Part shown: positions 23,673-36,115 of the stretch, piece after piece | How the letters are laid out: each line of letters opens with the position of its first letter | Numbering within the stretch: position 1 is the stretch's first letter | NCBI GenBank assembly: GCA_033439265.1 | Contig: JAVTVX010000026.1 | Coordinates: 5,271,001-5,335,000, forward strand | Reading direction: 5' to 3' | DNA length: 64,000 nucleotides | From: Dillenia suffruticosa | Taxonomy: Eukaryota > Streptophyta > Magnoliopsida > Dilleniales > Dilleniaceae | Translations under genes and position numbers: made by a program | The notes under the pieces: model-generated | What the model was told of the DNA's origin: nothing | The model's input: the letters and a program-made list of their open reading frames with translations, nothing else | Database searches by the model: none

Positions 23673-25138
23673 TGTTGAGGAAATTGTTGTCTCCTTAGTT
23701 TTGATGATAACAAAATCTCTTATGTGATTCTAATCAATTTATTTAGTGTGCAGAATTTTTTATTCAATTAAAAAGTGATAGAACCAGTCATAGAATCGAT
23801 CATAGAAGTAAGGTTTATTTGGTCATAGAAATAAGATTTTTTTTATATCGGTTGAAGACCCAGCCAGCAAGATAAGTGTAGATTGGGTACTACACTTAAC
23901 CTATAATTGATTCTAGATGTACACAAAAATGCCTCAACATGAGAACACTTCATATTCCACCACTTGGAAATTTTTCTAAGTATAAAAACAGTGATCATTT
24001 GACGATGTTTGGACCTTCATATCTTCCTATATGCTGAATTACTTTCAATACCGAAAATTGTGTTTCAAAGAGGATATATGGAACTTCAAATTCAAGTTAT
24101 TACAGTACAATTATCTGGTTGGAATGGTGGAGAAAATTCAGTTAGAAGTTGGTTAGTCACCCATTTCTATAGCAGAATTTATGGTCCGAATCAGGTTCTC
24201 GATGGATATTTGGACCTTGATAACTTCACTACACGTCAGGGACTTATGAGTTTATTTATTCAATATTATATTACTATAGTTGGACAATAAATATGTGTTG
24301 TTATAGTACAATTTTATTGAGATTTTGATGCAGAAACAAGTGGACGAAGCTAGCAAGCTATGCTGAAATGTTCTGAGCAAGAACTGAAGTTCTGGACTGT
24401 TTTCGAATTTTTTGGGAAAGCTATCATATAGATATAATCCAACCAGCTTTTGAATATATTAAAGAGATGTTTAAATTTCAAACAAAAAATATTTACTACT
24501 GGTAAATATCATTATTCAAGAAAGATTTGGAGCCTATTTTTCAGAATGCTGGTGGAATTGTTGCTGGTAACTTTGGGGAGTTTTTATTACAGATTTTTGA
24601 ATTTTGAAAGAGCGGATTGTTCAGCAACAAGAGCTTTTGAAATTCAAGATAGTGTGTACATTAAAAATAGCAACAACAACTTTCTGAGAGAGATCAATAT
24701 CCCTGCATCGAAACCCAGTTTTTTGAATCTTTTTGCTATCACTTGGAATTACTTTTCTGAACATATGTCTTGGTTTGTTGAGTGATGAATTTGGTAGTGT
24801 GTTAGAGTGTTAGTGTGATTATTCCATTATTGGACAAAGCAATCTTCATGGTATGAAGATCAGAAGTCAACAAGTGGATTGTATTTTGTAATTCAAGCAT
24901 CATGTGGAAACTAGCAGGTTGCTAGATCCTGGCTTGCTGGCTAGAAGAGTGGACGTAGGCACAAGACTGAACCACTATAAACGGATTTGTTCTTCTATCC
25001 TTACTTTATTTTCCATTGCATGAGTATCAATTGATCATAGAATTAATATTAATCTAAGTGGAGTTAGATTAGAATTTTAAAAAGCCAATTGAAGACAACC
25101 AATTCAACGCCCCTTCTTGATTGTCCCAGGGACCAACA
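23673..25138 (+). repeat. Ty1/copia LTR (5' LTR of the gag-bearing fragment)
   Basis: Starts TGTTGAGGAAATTG and ends ...GGGACCAACA, 1,466 bp. A primer-binding site follows at once. 'TTTTGATGATAACAAA' near the start and 'gagtggacgtagg...gaaccactataaac' near 24,945-24,990 are typical of SIRE/Tork-style copia LTRs. Open frames at 24,009-24,290 and 24,450-24,785 lie wholly inside the LTR and have no recognisable product. Confidence 0.8.
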
Positions 25139-25140
25139 AG

Positions 25141-25152
25141 TGGTATCAGAGC
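25141..25152 (+). other. Primer-binding site, initiator tRNA-Met type
   Basis: TGGTATCAGAGC two bases after the LTR end, complementary to the 3' end of plant initiator tRNA-Met, as usual in copia and gypsy elements. Confidence 0.9.
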
Positions 25153-25200
25153 AAGTGCTCTACTTCACTAGAGAGACCTCTCTAGAGTAAAAGATCTATG

Positions 25201-27075
25201 GCTTTACCCTATAATTATGGTCAGGCTGTGAATAGAACACCATATTTTGATTGTGCAAACTTCTCCCATTGGAAATGTAGGATGGAAACATTCATTCAAG
25301 CCACCGACTATGAGACTTGAGAAGTCATTACTTTTGGAAACTTAGAAGTAAAATCACCAATAATAACTAAAGATGACAAAAGGAAAATGTCCATCAATTC
25401 ACGTGCCAAACATTTACTATTATGTGCTATCTTTCCAATTGAGTTTAACTTAGTTTCTTTATGTGCTACAGTAAAAGACATTTGGGATAGACTATGTATC
25501 ACACATGAAGGCACCAACACAGTCAAGGAAACCCAAATCAATTTATTGATGCAAGAATATGAACTATTTCGTTTTCAGCAAGGAGAGAATATTAAAGAAA
25601 TGTTCAATAGATTCTTCGTGATCACTAATGAACTTGACTCACTTGGAAAAAAGATTTCAGATGCAGATCAAATAAGGAAAGTTCTTCGTGTATTACAAAG
25701 AACTTGGGATGCTAAAAAGACAGCCATTGAAGAAGCTCAAGATTTAAATAAGCTGTCACTAAATGAACTAAGAGGAAAATTGATGTCTTATGAAGCAGAA
25801 ATCTTCCACAATGCTGAATCTGAAAACAAGAAGAAGATTATTGCATTTGTACTGAAGAAAACGAAGATTCTGCAGAAGAAGACAGCAGTGATCAAAACAT
25901 CAACATGCTGGCCAAGAAGCTCTCTCGTGCCTTTAAGAAAAGGGGTAAAAAGTTCTTTAAATCTAAAAATTTTCAGAACTCACAAAAGTTTAAGTCCAAT
26001 GCAGGAAATGATAGTAAAAAAATGGAGCAAAAAGATGACAAAATCTGTTATGAATGAAGAAGAAACGACACATCAAATATGAGTGTCCAGTGCTGTTGAA
26101 AAAGATTGAAGCATTCAAAAAGAAAGGCAAAGCCATGATGGTGACATAGAGTGATTTAGATGATGAAGATTCAGACAATGAAAGTTCTAAAACATCAGAG
26201 GAGGTTAATCTTTGTCTTATGGCAAAGAATGATGTGATCTCTGATAACTCACTAGACATTGCTAAATCTGACAACTTGTTGTGCATAATTTCAGAACTGA
26301 AAAAGAGAATTATCACATTAGAAAATGAGGAGGATTTGTTTAGACAAACCAAGGACTTATTAAATGTTGAAAATGAAAACTTAAAATCTAAAAATAGTGA
26401 ACTGAAAAATGAGATATATATTCTGAAAAATAGAATTGCTGAACTATCAAAATCAATAGACAATACATTTTAAAAGTTTTATGAGAGTGATGAAAAATTA
26501 ACCAAGTTACTTTCTATACAAAGAATGGATTTTTCCAAGAAAGGTTTAGATTATATTCATGATCATGATATAGCATCGAGTTCTAACAATGGTAGGTTTG
26601 TTAGCACCGCAGAAATAGAAAATAACAACTTAATTCAACCCACAGTAAACACTCAAAGAAGCTTACAAATGACTGCTCAGAAAACTAATATTCATGCTCA
26701 AAAAATTGCCCAACAAACCACACAAAACCTGTAAAAAACACACTCACACTCTGCACAACATATTCACAGAAACTTTTCACAAACTGCAGAACATATCACA
26801 GAATGACATACAGATACGGATACAGAAGTAACCATAGAAGCACCCATGGAAATACTCATAGAAAATCTGGTGAAAAACAACATTATTACAGAAAATTTAA
26901 TTATAGATCTAGGTATAATAAATTTAGTAGTATGCAGAATTATTTGTCTTATGGCTCTAGTTATGCAAGAAAGAAAAATAATAGGTCATGTTACATATGT
27001 CATAAAATTGGTCATTTTGCTAGAAGTTGTTTTTTGAACAAGTTTACTACACATCAAGACAAATTTAATTCCTAA
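25201..27075 (+). mobile_element. Ty1/copia gag fragment
   Basis: Broken gag region following the LTR and primer site. Parts: an N-terminal FDCANFSHWKCRME stretch like the copia gag entry motif (near 25,247); an alpha-helical gag core (KDIWDRLCITHEG near 25,478; QFQ/RFQQGENIKEMFNRF near 25,570); a Lys/Glu-rich coiled-coil-like part at about 26,219-26,473; a basic His/Arg/Tyr-rich part near 26,803-26,960; and a zinc knuckle CYICHKIGHFARSC (CX2CX4HX4C) near 26,991. No integrase or reverse transcriptase follows. A handful of breaks. Confidence 0.85.
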
Positions 27076-27780
27076 ATATAATAATATGAAATTACGGATT
27101 TCTATTAATTTATATAATATAGTATTATAGTTTTTAAACTATATTAAATATTATAGTGATTCAAAATTTTATTTCTCATATTTGTACCGTACACAACTTC
27201 TCTACATCACCACCAACTCCAACTAGATCTCAACCACTAATATTTTTATAATTGACATGTTTAAAATTAATTATAGATTTCATTTTACATTTGAGATGTC
27301 TAAAATTAATTAATATAGTACTTTATATTTGGTTTTTTGCTATGAAACTTAGGAAGAAGTCATCTACCATTATATAAATCTATGAATAAAAGATGCCAAA
27401 CATGTTCAAAAAATTAGAATACATGACAGTGTGTTTACAGTGTGTTTATAGTGTAGGTGTGTTTAAAATATAGGTATTAAATTGAATATCTGGTATAAAT
27501 TGAAATACAATCACCACCGACATTATATTAAATACAAATCATTTGCACAAATTTGTATTGAAAAAAAATAAAATAAAAAAAATAAGAAAATGTTTTTGCT
27601 GTGTTTTTAAATTGGTAAAGAAAGGGAAGGCGGGAAATATGAGTAATTGGTAGTAAAATAGAAAATTATTTTTGGCATGAGAAATCTTTTTTTGGGTTAT
27701 TATTTAAATATTTGTAAATGTAAATTAAGTGTGAATTAAAATAAATTAATATTAATATTATTAGTTGTTTTTTTAATTTA
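27076..27780. other. AT-rich DNA, nothing recognised
   Basis: AT-rich, with a short 'gtgtgtttacagtgtgtttatagtgtag' repeat near 27,428. 27,640-27,780 resembles 8,560-8,690. No gene seen. Confidence 0.4.
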
Positions 27781-28620
27781 TATAAAATTATATAATATTG
27801 TTACATTATTTAAATTAAAAATATTAACAACTTAAATTAAATTAATAAATTCAAATCATATTAATTAAATTAATAATATTAATAATTTAAATTTTCACAC
27901 AAAACACAAAAACAAAACACAACACTCGCAGCCTAGGACCGCACCGGATCCAAGTGCGTAAGCAAGCGCCAACACAGGTGCCCACACATGCCATAGCGGG
28001 GGCTCGGGCACGTGGCACATGCCACGCATGCCTTGCGGGAGCCCGGGCATGCGCGTGGCAAGCGCCCTTGCTGGCGCCCTCGCGGAGCCTGTGCATAGCA
28101 GCACATGTTTTTCTCCTTTTTTTAAGAAAATTCATCAAAAAATGCTCTTCAAATATGCTTCCAAAGGGATTCGATGTGCTCTTCTCCTGGGTTGGTTCGA
28201 TGGATTCGATGTCCTTTTTTTTAAAAGAAAATTCATAAAAAATGTGCTTCGAAAGGGATTCGATGGGCTCTTCTCCTGAATTCGATGTGCTCTTCTTTCT
28301 CCTGTTTTTAAGAAAATTCATCGCTTCCTTCCTTCCGAAAGCACTTCTTAAGAAAATGTGCTCTTCACCTGTTTGCTCCTTTCTTTAAGAAAATTCATTC
28401 GATAAAATTCATCTTCTTCTCCAATTTTTTTAAAGAAAATTCATAAAAAATGCTTTCCAGTTTTTAAAAAAATTCATCAAAAAAAGTTTAATATATTACA
28501 ATAATATATTACGATATATCATAACACTATTGTATAAATTAATAATTGAATATCATTTCAATTGTTAATTAATAATATTATTAATTTAAATTAATAATAT
28601 ATAAATAACTAATTTAATTG
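27780..28620. repeat. Composite repeat: AT arm, GC core, tandem units, AT arm
   Basis: AT-rich arm (27,780-27,895), GC-rich core with CATGCC/GGCACGTG-like words (27,905-28,105), then diverged tandem units (28,115-28,490), then an AT-rich arm (28,490-28,620) resembling the first family member at 8,690-8,871. The GC core gives open frames on both strands, which I take as composition artefacts. Confidence 0.5.
28115..28490. repeat. Diverged tandem repeat, roughly 60-70 bp unit
   Basis: Repeated 'taagaaaattcatcaaaaaatg', 'aaagggattcgatg' and 'gtgctcttctcctg' blocks, at least five times, with variable length between blocks. Confidence 0.65.
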
Positions 28621-30039
28621 TAATAATAATTCCCTAACTTAATAATTAATATAGCCCTGTAAAAAATATATTTTAAAAGAAATATATCTTAAAAGAGAGA
28701 AGGATCATTTAATATTATTAATATTGAATAAAGAATTTAGCAGTATAACCCACTCAAGCTCACGACAAAATTAATGTCCAGTAGTTTTATAGTACTTTTT
28801 ATAATTTATAATTATGTCATTTAATTTAATACCTCTTTAATTAACTAACTAGAATAAATTTTGCTAACATAAACATAGATTTAATTTAATTTAATTTAGT
28901 GATTGTTTTATGAATAGAAAGACAGCAATAGGTAAGTTGAGTCAAAATGAAAAGTTTGGATAAAATGTTTTTGGGTACTAAAAATTTGGGAAATTTGGCG
29001 AAAAGCTTGATTTGTAATTGTTTTTTAATAAATTTTAAATTTTCAAATTTTGAATTGATTAAAGGATTTCGTGAGAGGGAGATTGAAAGACAGAGAGGTG
29101 ACTGATGAGAGAGAAGATCGACTTGCTTTTACTTAAAAAAGGAAAATTGTCGGAGATAGAGAGAGATAGAGAGGGATGTGAAGATTTGGGGTGAGAGATG
29201 ATTTAAGGAAAATAAATCTGGAGACGAGACATGTGTACAATACATAGATAAAAAAAGAAAAAGAAAAAGAGATAGAAAGTTGAATATTAAAAAATAAATA
29301 TATTTTTTAATAAATTTTTATTTTGAGGAAATTTTAGAAAAAGGGGGTTTACAAGTTTTTTTTTTTTTTTAAAAAAAATCTTTTTCTTTATCTTAAAAAT
29401 CATTTTTTTTACATAAAAAAATTTTTAACATTACAATAAAATCTTTTTTTTTCTCATTTTTTTCTCCACATCTATAAAATATTTTATAATCTTTTTTTCT
29501 TATTCTTTTAGAATTAGAATGGCCTCATAATTAACTTATTTTTTTAATAAAAAAAATAATAATTTGTACCTAATATAAAGAAAATTCTAATAATAATAAA
29601 AAGTAGTTTGTTTGTTTATTATAATTTGTAATTGATTATATTATGATTAAGATTAAATATGAAGAAGAATTAATGTTAATGTTTTATGAAGTTTTGTTGG
29701 TTGAATTGACGGATGAAAGGTTTGATTGATTGAAAGAATGAAAGATTGTTGTGTGAGAGAGTTGAAAGAGGTGATTAAGAAGATTTAAGATTGAAGTTAC
29801 AAAAAACTTGGAAAATGAGCTGCTTTAAGTCTTTTATTTGGCATGAAAAAAGGGATGTGAAGATTTTGGGAGTGAGAGATTAATGTGAGTTTTTTTTTTT
29901 GTTGGAAAGAAAGAAAAAGAAAGAAAGGATGGACGGTGAAAAATAAAATATAAATTTAATTGATATTATAATACTTTTAAAAACTCCATTTATTTATTTA
30001 TGTACAACACAAAATTCTAAAATCAATTAAATTGCTCTA

Positions 30040-30183
30040 TATATATATATATATATAGTCTATCCAATTTTCTTTCCTCTATGTTTTGACTAATTATGTC
30101 TACCCAATTTATATATATATATATATATAGTCTATCCAATTTTCTTTCCTCTATGTTTTGACTAATTATGTCTACCCAATTTT
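30040..30183. repeat. 72-bp tandem duplication
   Basis: Two near-identical units, each a TA run followed by 'gtctatccaattttctttcc...gtctacccaattt'; the second unit starts 72 bp after the first. Confidence 0.9.
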
Positions 30184-30589
30184 CTTTCTTGTTAGACTAA
30201 GTGAAGAACTCTATATATCACCACCAAACACAACACCACCAAACACAACCTTTTCAAGCAAGTGAAGTTCTTTTCAAGCAAGTGAAGTTGTTGTGACGGA
30301 ATTCTAACAAAAATTTATTATATTAATTTTTAAGTTTATTAAATTACAAAAATGTAAATTATTTAATAAATTTTAGTAATTAAATGTCAATTCAAAGATT
30401 CTTATATAGAATAGGTGAAAATTAAATTAAAAAAAGAGTTAGTACATTATTGGATAAATTTTATAGAGAATCAATAACACCTTTTCCTTTAATATTTCAT
30501 GTTTAATATTTCATGATAACACGAAAGACATGATTTGTTTATGTAGGGATCAATTGCCCCAGTATTTTGACTCCATCATTGATACTAAT

Positions 30590-30613
30590 TATATATATAT
30601 ATATATATATATA
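30590..30613. repeat. (TA)n microsatellite
   Basis: About 12 TA units. Confidence 0.9.
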
Positions 30614-30659
30614 AAAGACACCCGCTTCCACAAATTCATGGTTAGGATATTCTTAAAAG

Positions 30660-30815
30660 TTTTTTTTTGTATAATAATTTTAATTAAAGTAAAATTTGAA
30701 TAATATATATAATTTTACAATTTAAAATTAATTTTTAAATGAATTTAATTATTATTATTCCACTAATTACAAAACATTTGAATCTCACTTTAATTTAGCC
30801 TTTGAACTGTCCTCT

Positions 30816-30864
<49 letters not shown>

Positions 30865-31700
30865 TGCATAATACTTTTCTTTGAATTGTCCTCTCCATAT
30901 TTTGAGACACGTAATTTACAAGTTGAGATTCTTTTTCACACCCAAGTTCCATGAGTTCCATGATGCTACAAGTGGTTATGGTACTGACCATCTACAAGTG
31001 TGCGTCAGTCTTATTCAACACTCACGTTTTTATTTAGTAAATTCCAACTGACCAAGTTAGACTATCATTTAATTTTTTAAGATAAGCATTCAATTCAATT
31101 TGTGAAGACCACTCCAAGAAACCAATGTTAGAAATTTTTAAGAATACCATCAGCAGCAGCTGTGAGATTTTCATCAGGCATGGTGCATAGTGTATTAGCA
31201 ATAAATGTATTCTCCTTAAAAACGCATAATAAAATTGAATTAAACTAATGAATGTCTTAAAGAGACAAGCATAGTGTTTATGGCACTGGCCATGGAATTC
31301 ACGTGGCAAATTCCAGACCAGAAGTGTGGCATTGTATCTGTCCCACCATAATTCATCTGTTCCCACCATAATTCATGATTGAAAGAGAACAAGATTGGAT
31401 TTTGGCTTGGCATCCAACACTGTGGCGACGACCACTCTTTTTCAACACTCACGCCAATAAACTCAAATCAAACGCATTAAACTCAAATCAAACGCATTGA
31501 ATTGAATAGCTACGTGGGTATCAGAAAACTTAATATAATTCAATTTATTTTTATGTATAATCATTTTAGTTAAAGTAAATTTAAATAATATATATAATTT
31601 TACAATTATTTATCATTAATTTTTTAATGAATTTAAATTTTCATTCCACTAATTACAAATTTTACATTCCAATCTCAAATTGTCCTCTCTCCATGTGCAT
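30660..31700. repeat. Direct segmental repeat pair
   Basis: 30,660-30,830 and 31,546-31,700 share 'aataatatatataattttacaa', 'ttccactaattacaaa' and 'tgtcctctc...catg' in the same order and strand, about 0.88 kb apart. Also 'ttcaacactcacg' occurs near 31,014 and 31,440. This suggests an old local duplication or two copies of a small repeat. Confidence 0.5.
30819..30861. repeat. (TA)n microsatellite
   Basis: About 21 TA units, flanked on both sides by copies of 'tgtcctctccata'. Confidence 0.9.
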
Positions 31701-32599
31701 GGATCTATGAATTAATAATGGAATTGCGTAGAAAACTCCTTAGATTTGTTCGAGTATTAGTTCAAGTACACTCTCTCTCTCTCTTACACACACATACAAA
31801 TAGTAGTTCAAGCATTTTGGGAGAACAGTTTGTCAAGGTCACCCATGGGTTACAATTGAGGGGAGACTATATGTCCCAATCCAATTTGCCAAATTCTTTT
31901 TCTTTCCCATGTTGATGTTTACTTTTTCCTGCAACTCAAAGCAAAGAAAAAGGCAACCCGGTAACCATGGCTACTTGAGTTCAGATTTGAATCACAGATA
32001 TAGTTGTTCTGAGACCAATTTGATCTTTTGGCTTCCACAAATAAATAGGCAGTATCATTTTCAAATAAATAGAAGTCATGCAAAGGAAAGAAAATATAAA
32101 GAAATAAATAAATAGAAACAAAAAAATTTAAAATATTTCTTTTTCAACAAATTTTTAGAAAAGAGGCTGATGTTTTTTATTTCTTAATAATCATATTTTT
32201 TAAATCTTTTAGTCATCTAAATTTTTTAATATTACAATAAAGTTTTTTTTTTTGTCTCATTAACATCTAACGAGTTTTTTTTTTCTACAAAAGAATTCTT
32301 TATATTTTTTTTCTAATAATAACAATTTGAAGAAAAATAAAAAATAATTATATAGTTTTAGTTTCACACGATTTGTTTGTAGCAAAAAAAATTTGTTTGT
32401 CTATCTAGCTAAACAAAAATAAATAACTGAAGAAATAATAAATAGTATAAACAAAAGATATTTTCACAAAAGTTTATAAAAAAGATAATTACTTCACAAA
32501 TTTGTTTTTTATGGAGATAAAGAATAAAATAATAAAAATCTGGATAGAAAGAAGAAAAAAATAACAAGAAAACTAAAAAAATAAAAAATGAATTTATGC

Positions 32600-33290
32600 C
32601 GCGCTAATTGAAGTTTGAATTTTCAACTTGGCTCGTGACAAACCGACAGAACTTCTTCAAGCTGAACACTGACAAGTTTGAATTTTACTTGGTCATCGCA
32701 TTTTCGTGAACAGGAAATTTCAACTTTCAAAATTTGAACGCTACTGCTGCCACGACAGGACTCCTCCTCCTCGCACTCAGCACTCCACTCAGTCCGCGCC
32801 ATGCCACTCAGCCACCGCACCTGCACTACCTTCCAATGCCCTACACAAACACTTCTACTACACTGCACTGCTATTACCCACAAGAAAACAATCAACTTGA
32901 AATTTCTACAACTCCCACTGCCTCACTGACTCACTACACTCCAGCTATTTCTGTACTCTCCAGCTACACTACTGCACTCTATCCAGCTACCCGATACTAT
33001 TGCACTCTTCTTCGGTACACTACTACACTCTATCTAGCTACCTATACTCTATCCAGCTACCCGAGCTAACACGAGCTAACAGTAGTGCTATTTACTTAAC
33101 TCTTACTCATCCCATTCCTCTCGCCACACTCAGTCTCCAACAAACTTCAGTCCTCTGGCCACTTTACTTACTCACAAACAAATTGTCCTCTCGCCACCGC
33201 AAGCTTCCTTCACAGCTCCTTCCTACCCTCTCCTTCAAACCGCCTCTTCAGTGCCTCTCGAAACTCACCAACTCGACAATTGACAATGGC
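32600..33290. other. CT-rich spacer with short tandem units, left of a gypsy fragment
   Basis: Pyrimidine-rich DNA with 'ctctatccagctacccga' and 'cactactacactctat' variants repeated at 32,940-33,070. Frames here read Thr/Ser/Pro/Tyr-rich without motifs. It may be leader or LTR-derived sequence of the gypsy fragment that follows. Confidence 0.35.
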
Positions 33291-35138
33291 CTCCTCGTCT
33301 AGAAAAGCAAAAACCACGTTGTGGCCAGGAAGTGGCTCAAACGAATCAAAGAGGTTGTGGAGGGCATAGGAGTTGAGGATAGACTCAAGCTAATAATAGT
33401 AGTCAAACTGCTAGAGGATGACGCCCGTGATTGGTGGGATGGCGTCAAGGATAGAGCGGATAAGCCGCTGACCTAGGATGACTTTCTAAGGAAGTTGGAT
33501 TCCCAGTATTACATGATGTTTGACCGTGACATGAAACGGTGAGAGTCCCTGGAGCTGAAGCAAGGGTAAAAATCTGTGTCGGAGTACGAGACTGAGTTCC
33601 GTAGACTGGCGGCATTTTTCCCAGAGTAGTGGTGACTGAGGAGACGAGGAGATCAAGTTTGAACATGGACTAAATCTCACCATCAGAGATCGGATGACAG
33701 TCTCTCAGGAGGATACATATGCTAGAGTTCTACAATGGGTACTGAGGGCAGAGCAGAACATCAAAGAGCGGAACAGACTCCGCCAGTAGTAAAACCAAAT
33801 GAAGAGGCCTAGATCTGGGCAGGAACAGAGCTCCAAGAGGAGTAGAGGCTGAGATTTATATAGGATGACCCTAAACAAGGGCCTGGGAATATATCTCATG
33901 GGTAATATGGGTAGTCATCGACCCCGATGAGTACACCGGGAGGTAGCTTGGGCACTACGTTATGGTCTGGAGGAGTGTAGGGAAGGTCTTGCCCGATTTA
34001 TAAAAAGGCACATCCAAGCCTATGCCGACTGTCTAGCAAATGTTTTCAGTACGAAAAGGATGGACATTTCAAGGACCGTTGTCCTGATCTATGAGCTGAG
34101 GAGTACAGTCACGTCCTAGATCAGAGCTTCCATTATGGCCTAGGCAGTAGCTTAGCACCTTCTACGGCACCTCCTCGTAGCACCGTAGGAAAGACTTCCA
34201 CTGGGACTAATATGCCAGCTCCACCTCCTTGTCAGCCGCTCAGGACACAAACTAGATTATATGCTATGACCGACGAAGAGGCACAGACTAATCTAGACAT
34301 AGTAACAGGTGCTACCCCCACTCCTCATCCTGATGATGTACAAAAACTTTAGACTATGATGCATTTTGGTGAACTTTGAAAGATGATATATATATATCCA
34401 TTTTGAGACTTTATCCTTAAGTAATTTTCAATTATTTCAATAATATTGGGCTAATAGATTTTATAAATTCGGTGATAGACACTATGATTATCTTTGGAAG
34501 AGATGCCCGTGTGTTGGTTGACACTGGGGCAAATAGTTCTTGACACTGGGGCAAATAGTTCTTTTGTGAGCATGGACTTTACTCACTACGCTGACAAGGT
34601 TCTAGTATCACCGGATAAAGCGCTGTTAGTCATTACTCCCTTAGGGGAGCAAATTATCAAGAAAGAGGTGTACCAAGACTATAGAGTCAAGGTGGAGAGT
34701 ACAGTATTAAAAGTAGATCTAATTCTACTAGACATACGGGACTTCAATGCCATCCTGGGTATGGATTGGCTATACCGGCACAAAGCTTCAGTGGATTGTT
34801 TTGCTAAGACAGTCGAATTTCGGAGACCAAGGTGTCCAATATTGGTTTTCCATGGAATTAGATGAGTTCTCCTGAATTGTGTGATATCGACTTTGGAAGC
34901 CCATAGATTGACAAGTAAGGGTTGTACAACATATTTGGCGTATGTTGTGGACACCACAATTGAGGGACCAAGAATAAATGATATCCCAGTAGCACAAAAG
35001 TTTCCTGATGTATTCCCTGAGAATCCACTTGAATTACCTCCAGTCCAGAAGTTTGATTTCGCCATTGATTTCGCACCAGGCACTGCGCCTATCTCCATTC
35101 CAGCACAGTCTCGACCTACGGGGTCGGGGCGTGACATC
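33290..35138 (+). mobile_element. Ty3/gypsy fragment (element D): gag, protease, start of RT
   Basis: Broken gypsy fragment. Gag-like wording is visible near 33,390-33,610 (LLEDDARDWWDGVKDRADKP, SVSEYETEFRRLAAF) and near 34,260-34,310 (LYAMTDEEAQTNLD). The protease lies at about 34,500-34,860 ([30 protein letters not shown]), followed by the entry to the RT segment at 34,880-35,100 (FPDVFPENPLELPP). The right end, GGGGTCGGGGCGTGACA, looks like the terminus of a gypsy LTR (35,138). It is related to, but clearly older than, elements A and B. Many breaks, ten or more. Confidence 0.8.
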
Positions 35139-35292
35139 TTTTTGTTCATTATGTAAGTGAAGCAAGAAACCATCCATTTGGGCATTTTCCACCTTCAGTT
35201 CGTTCCATTGCCTACATTAAAAACAAATTATCCGATCAATTTCAAAATTGAGAGAGAGAGAGAGAGAGAGATAATCGACAAATTAACCTGTT
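35139..35292. other. Spacer with (GA)n run
   Basis: Contains a GA microsatellite at about 35,250-35,272, immediately left of the Mutator-like insertion. No gene seen. Confidence 0.5.
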
Positions 35293-35302
35293 GAGAAAGT
35301 AT

Positions 35303-36115
35303 GAGCTTTGTATCAAATTGAACCTAAAAAAAAAATTAAAATGAGCTTGGGGCCAAAAAAATTCGGGATCTAACCCCTATTTATTGCGAGTTGAACCCAC
35401 GACAGGCTATGTTGCAGATTGAACCCACAACACCACGACACCGTGACGTGGTAGCACCAGGGTGGCCGAAGGCTACCCTGGCACACATGTAGCTTCTTCA
35501 AGCCGCGACACAACTTGTTACATCTTAAAAGCGCGACATTCCCCCTTCCCCCGCCGCCCGCGGCACTCCTGTGACCCCTCCCTTCCCCACCCGCGGCACT
35601 TCCACGGCCCCTCCCTCCCCTACCCACGGCTCTCTCTCTCCCTCCCCTGCCTGCAGCTCTCTCTCTCTCCCCCCGCCGCCTGTGGTGCTCCTCTCTCCCT
35701 CCCTCCCCTGCCTGCGACTTTGCTCCTCTCTGCCTGCCTCCCCCCCGTGGCTCTATCTCTCTTTCCCCCACCCGCGACTCTACTCTTCTCTCCCTCCCTC
35801 CCCCTGTAGCTCTCTCTTTCCCTCCCCCCGCGACTATCTCTCCCTCTCTTTCCCCACCAAAAGAGGAGTGCTATGGGGGTTAAAGAGAGACAGACAACTG
35901 CGGGCGGGGGAAAGAGAGGGAGAAAGGGCCGCAGGCAGGGGAGAGAGGGGCCGCAGGAGCACTGCGACGGCTGGGGGAAGCGGAGTGTCGCATCTTGAAG
36001 ACATGATATAGTCTGTCACAAGTTTAACTCGCAACAAATTGGGGTTAGATCTCGATTTTTTTTTAACCCGAGATCATTTAAAATTTTTTTTTAGGTTTAA
36101 TTCGGTACAAAGCTC
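35303..36115. mobile_element. Non-autonomous Mutator-like (MULE) foldback element
   Basis: An 813-bp element with long terminal inverted repeats: GAGCTTTGTATCAAATTGAA at the left end pairs with the reverse complement of the right end, GAGCTTTGTACCGAATTAAA, and similarity continues inward for well over 100 bp (the 'ggatctaacccc' and 'ttgcgagtt' blocks recur inverted near 36,020-36,050). It is flanked by a perfect 10-bp direct repeat GAGAAAGTAT (35,293-35,302 and 36,116-36,125). Long TIRs with a 9-11-bp target duplication are the hallmark of Mutator-like elements. The middle is strongly CT/GA-rich and also partly inverted. No transposase is encoded; frames across it are low-complexity. The family assignment is from structure only. 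Confidence 0.75.

Larger units (their letters stand above)
28620..32600. other. AT-rich intergenic DNA with microsatellites
   Basis: No gene recognised on either strand. Contents include A- and T-rich tracts (29,370-29,470, 32,100-32,600), several TA runs, a 72-bp tandem duplication at 30,040-30,183, a pair of ~20-bp 'aaactcaaatcaaacgcatt' units at 31,456-31,500, and a partly duplicated segment (30,660-30,830 against 31,546-31,700). Short frames here have no motifs. Confidence 0.5.

Noticed and set aside
24009-24785. Two moderate open frames as possible host genes
   Set aside because: Both lie entirely within the copia LTR at 23,673-25,138 and show no domain.
35462-36011. Pro/Ser/Leu-rich plus-strand and Arg/Gly-rich minus-strand frames
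   Set aside because: They lie in the CT/GA-rich centre of the Mutator-like foldback and reflect its composition.
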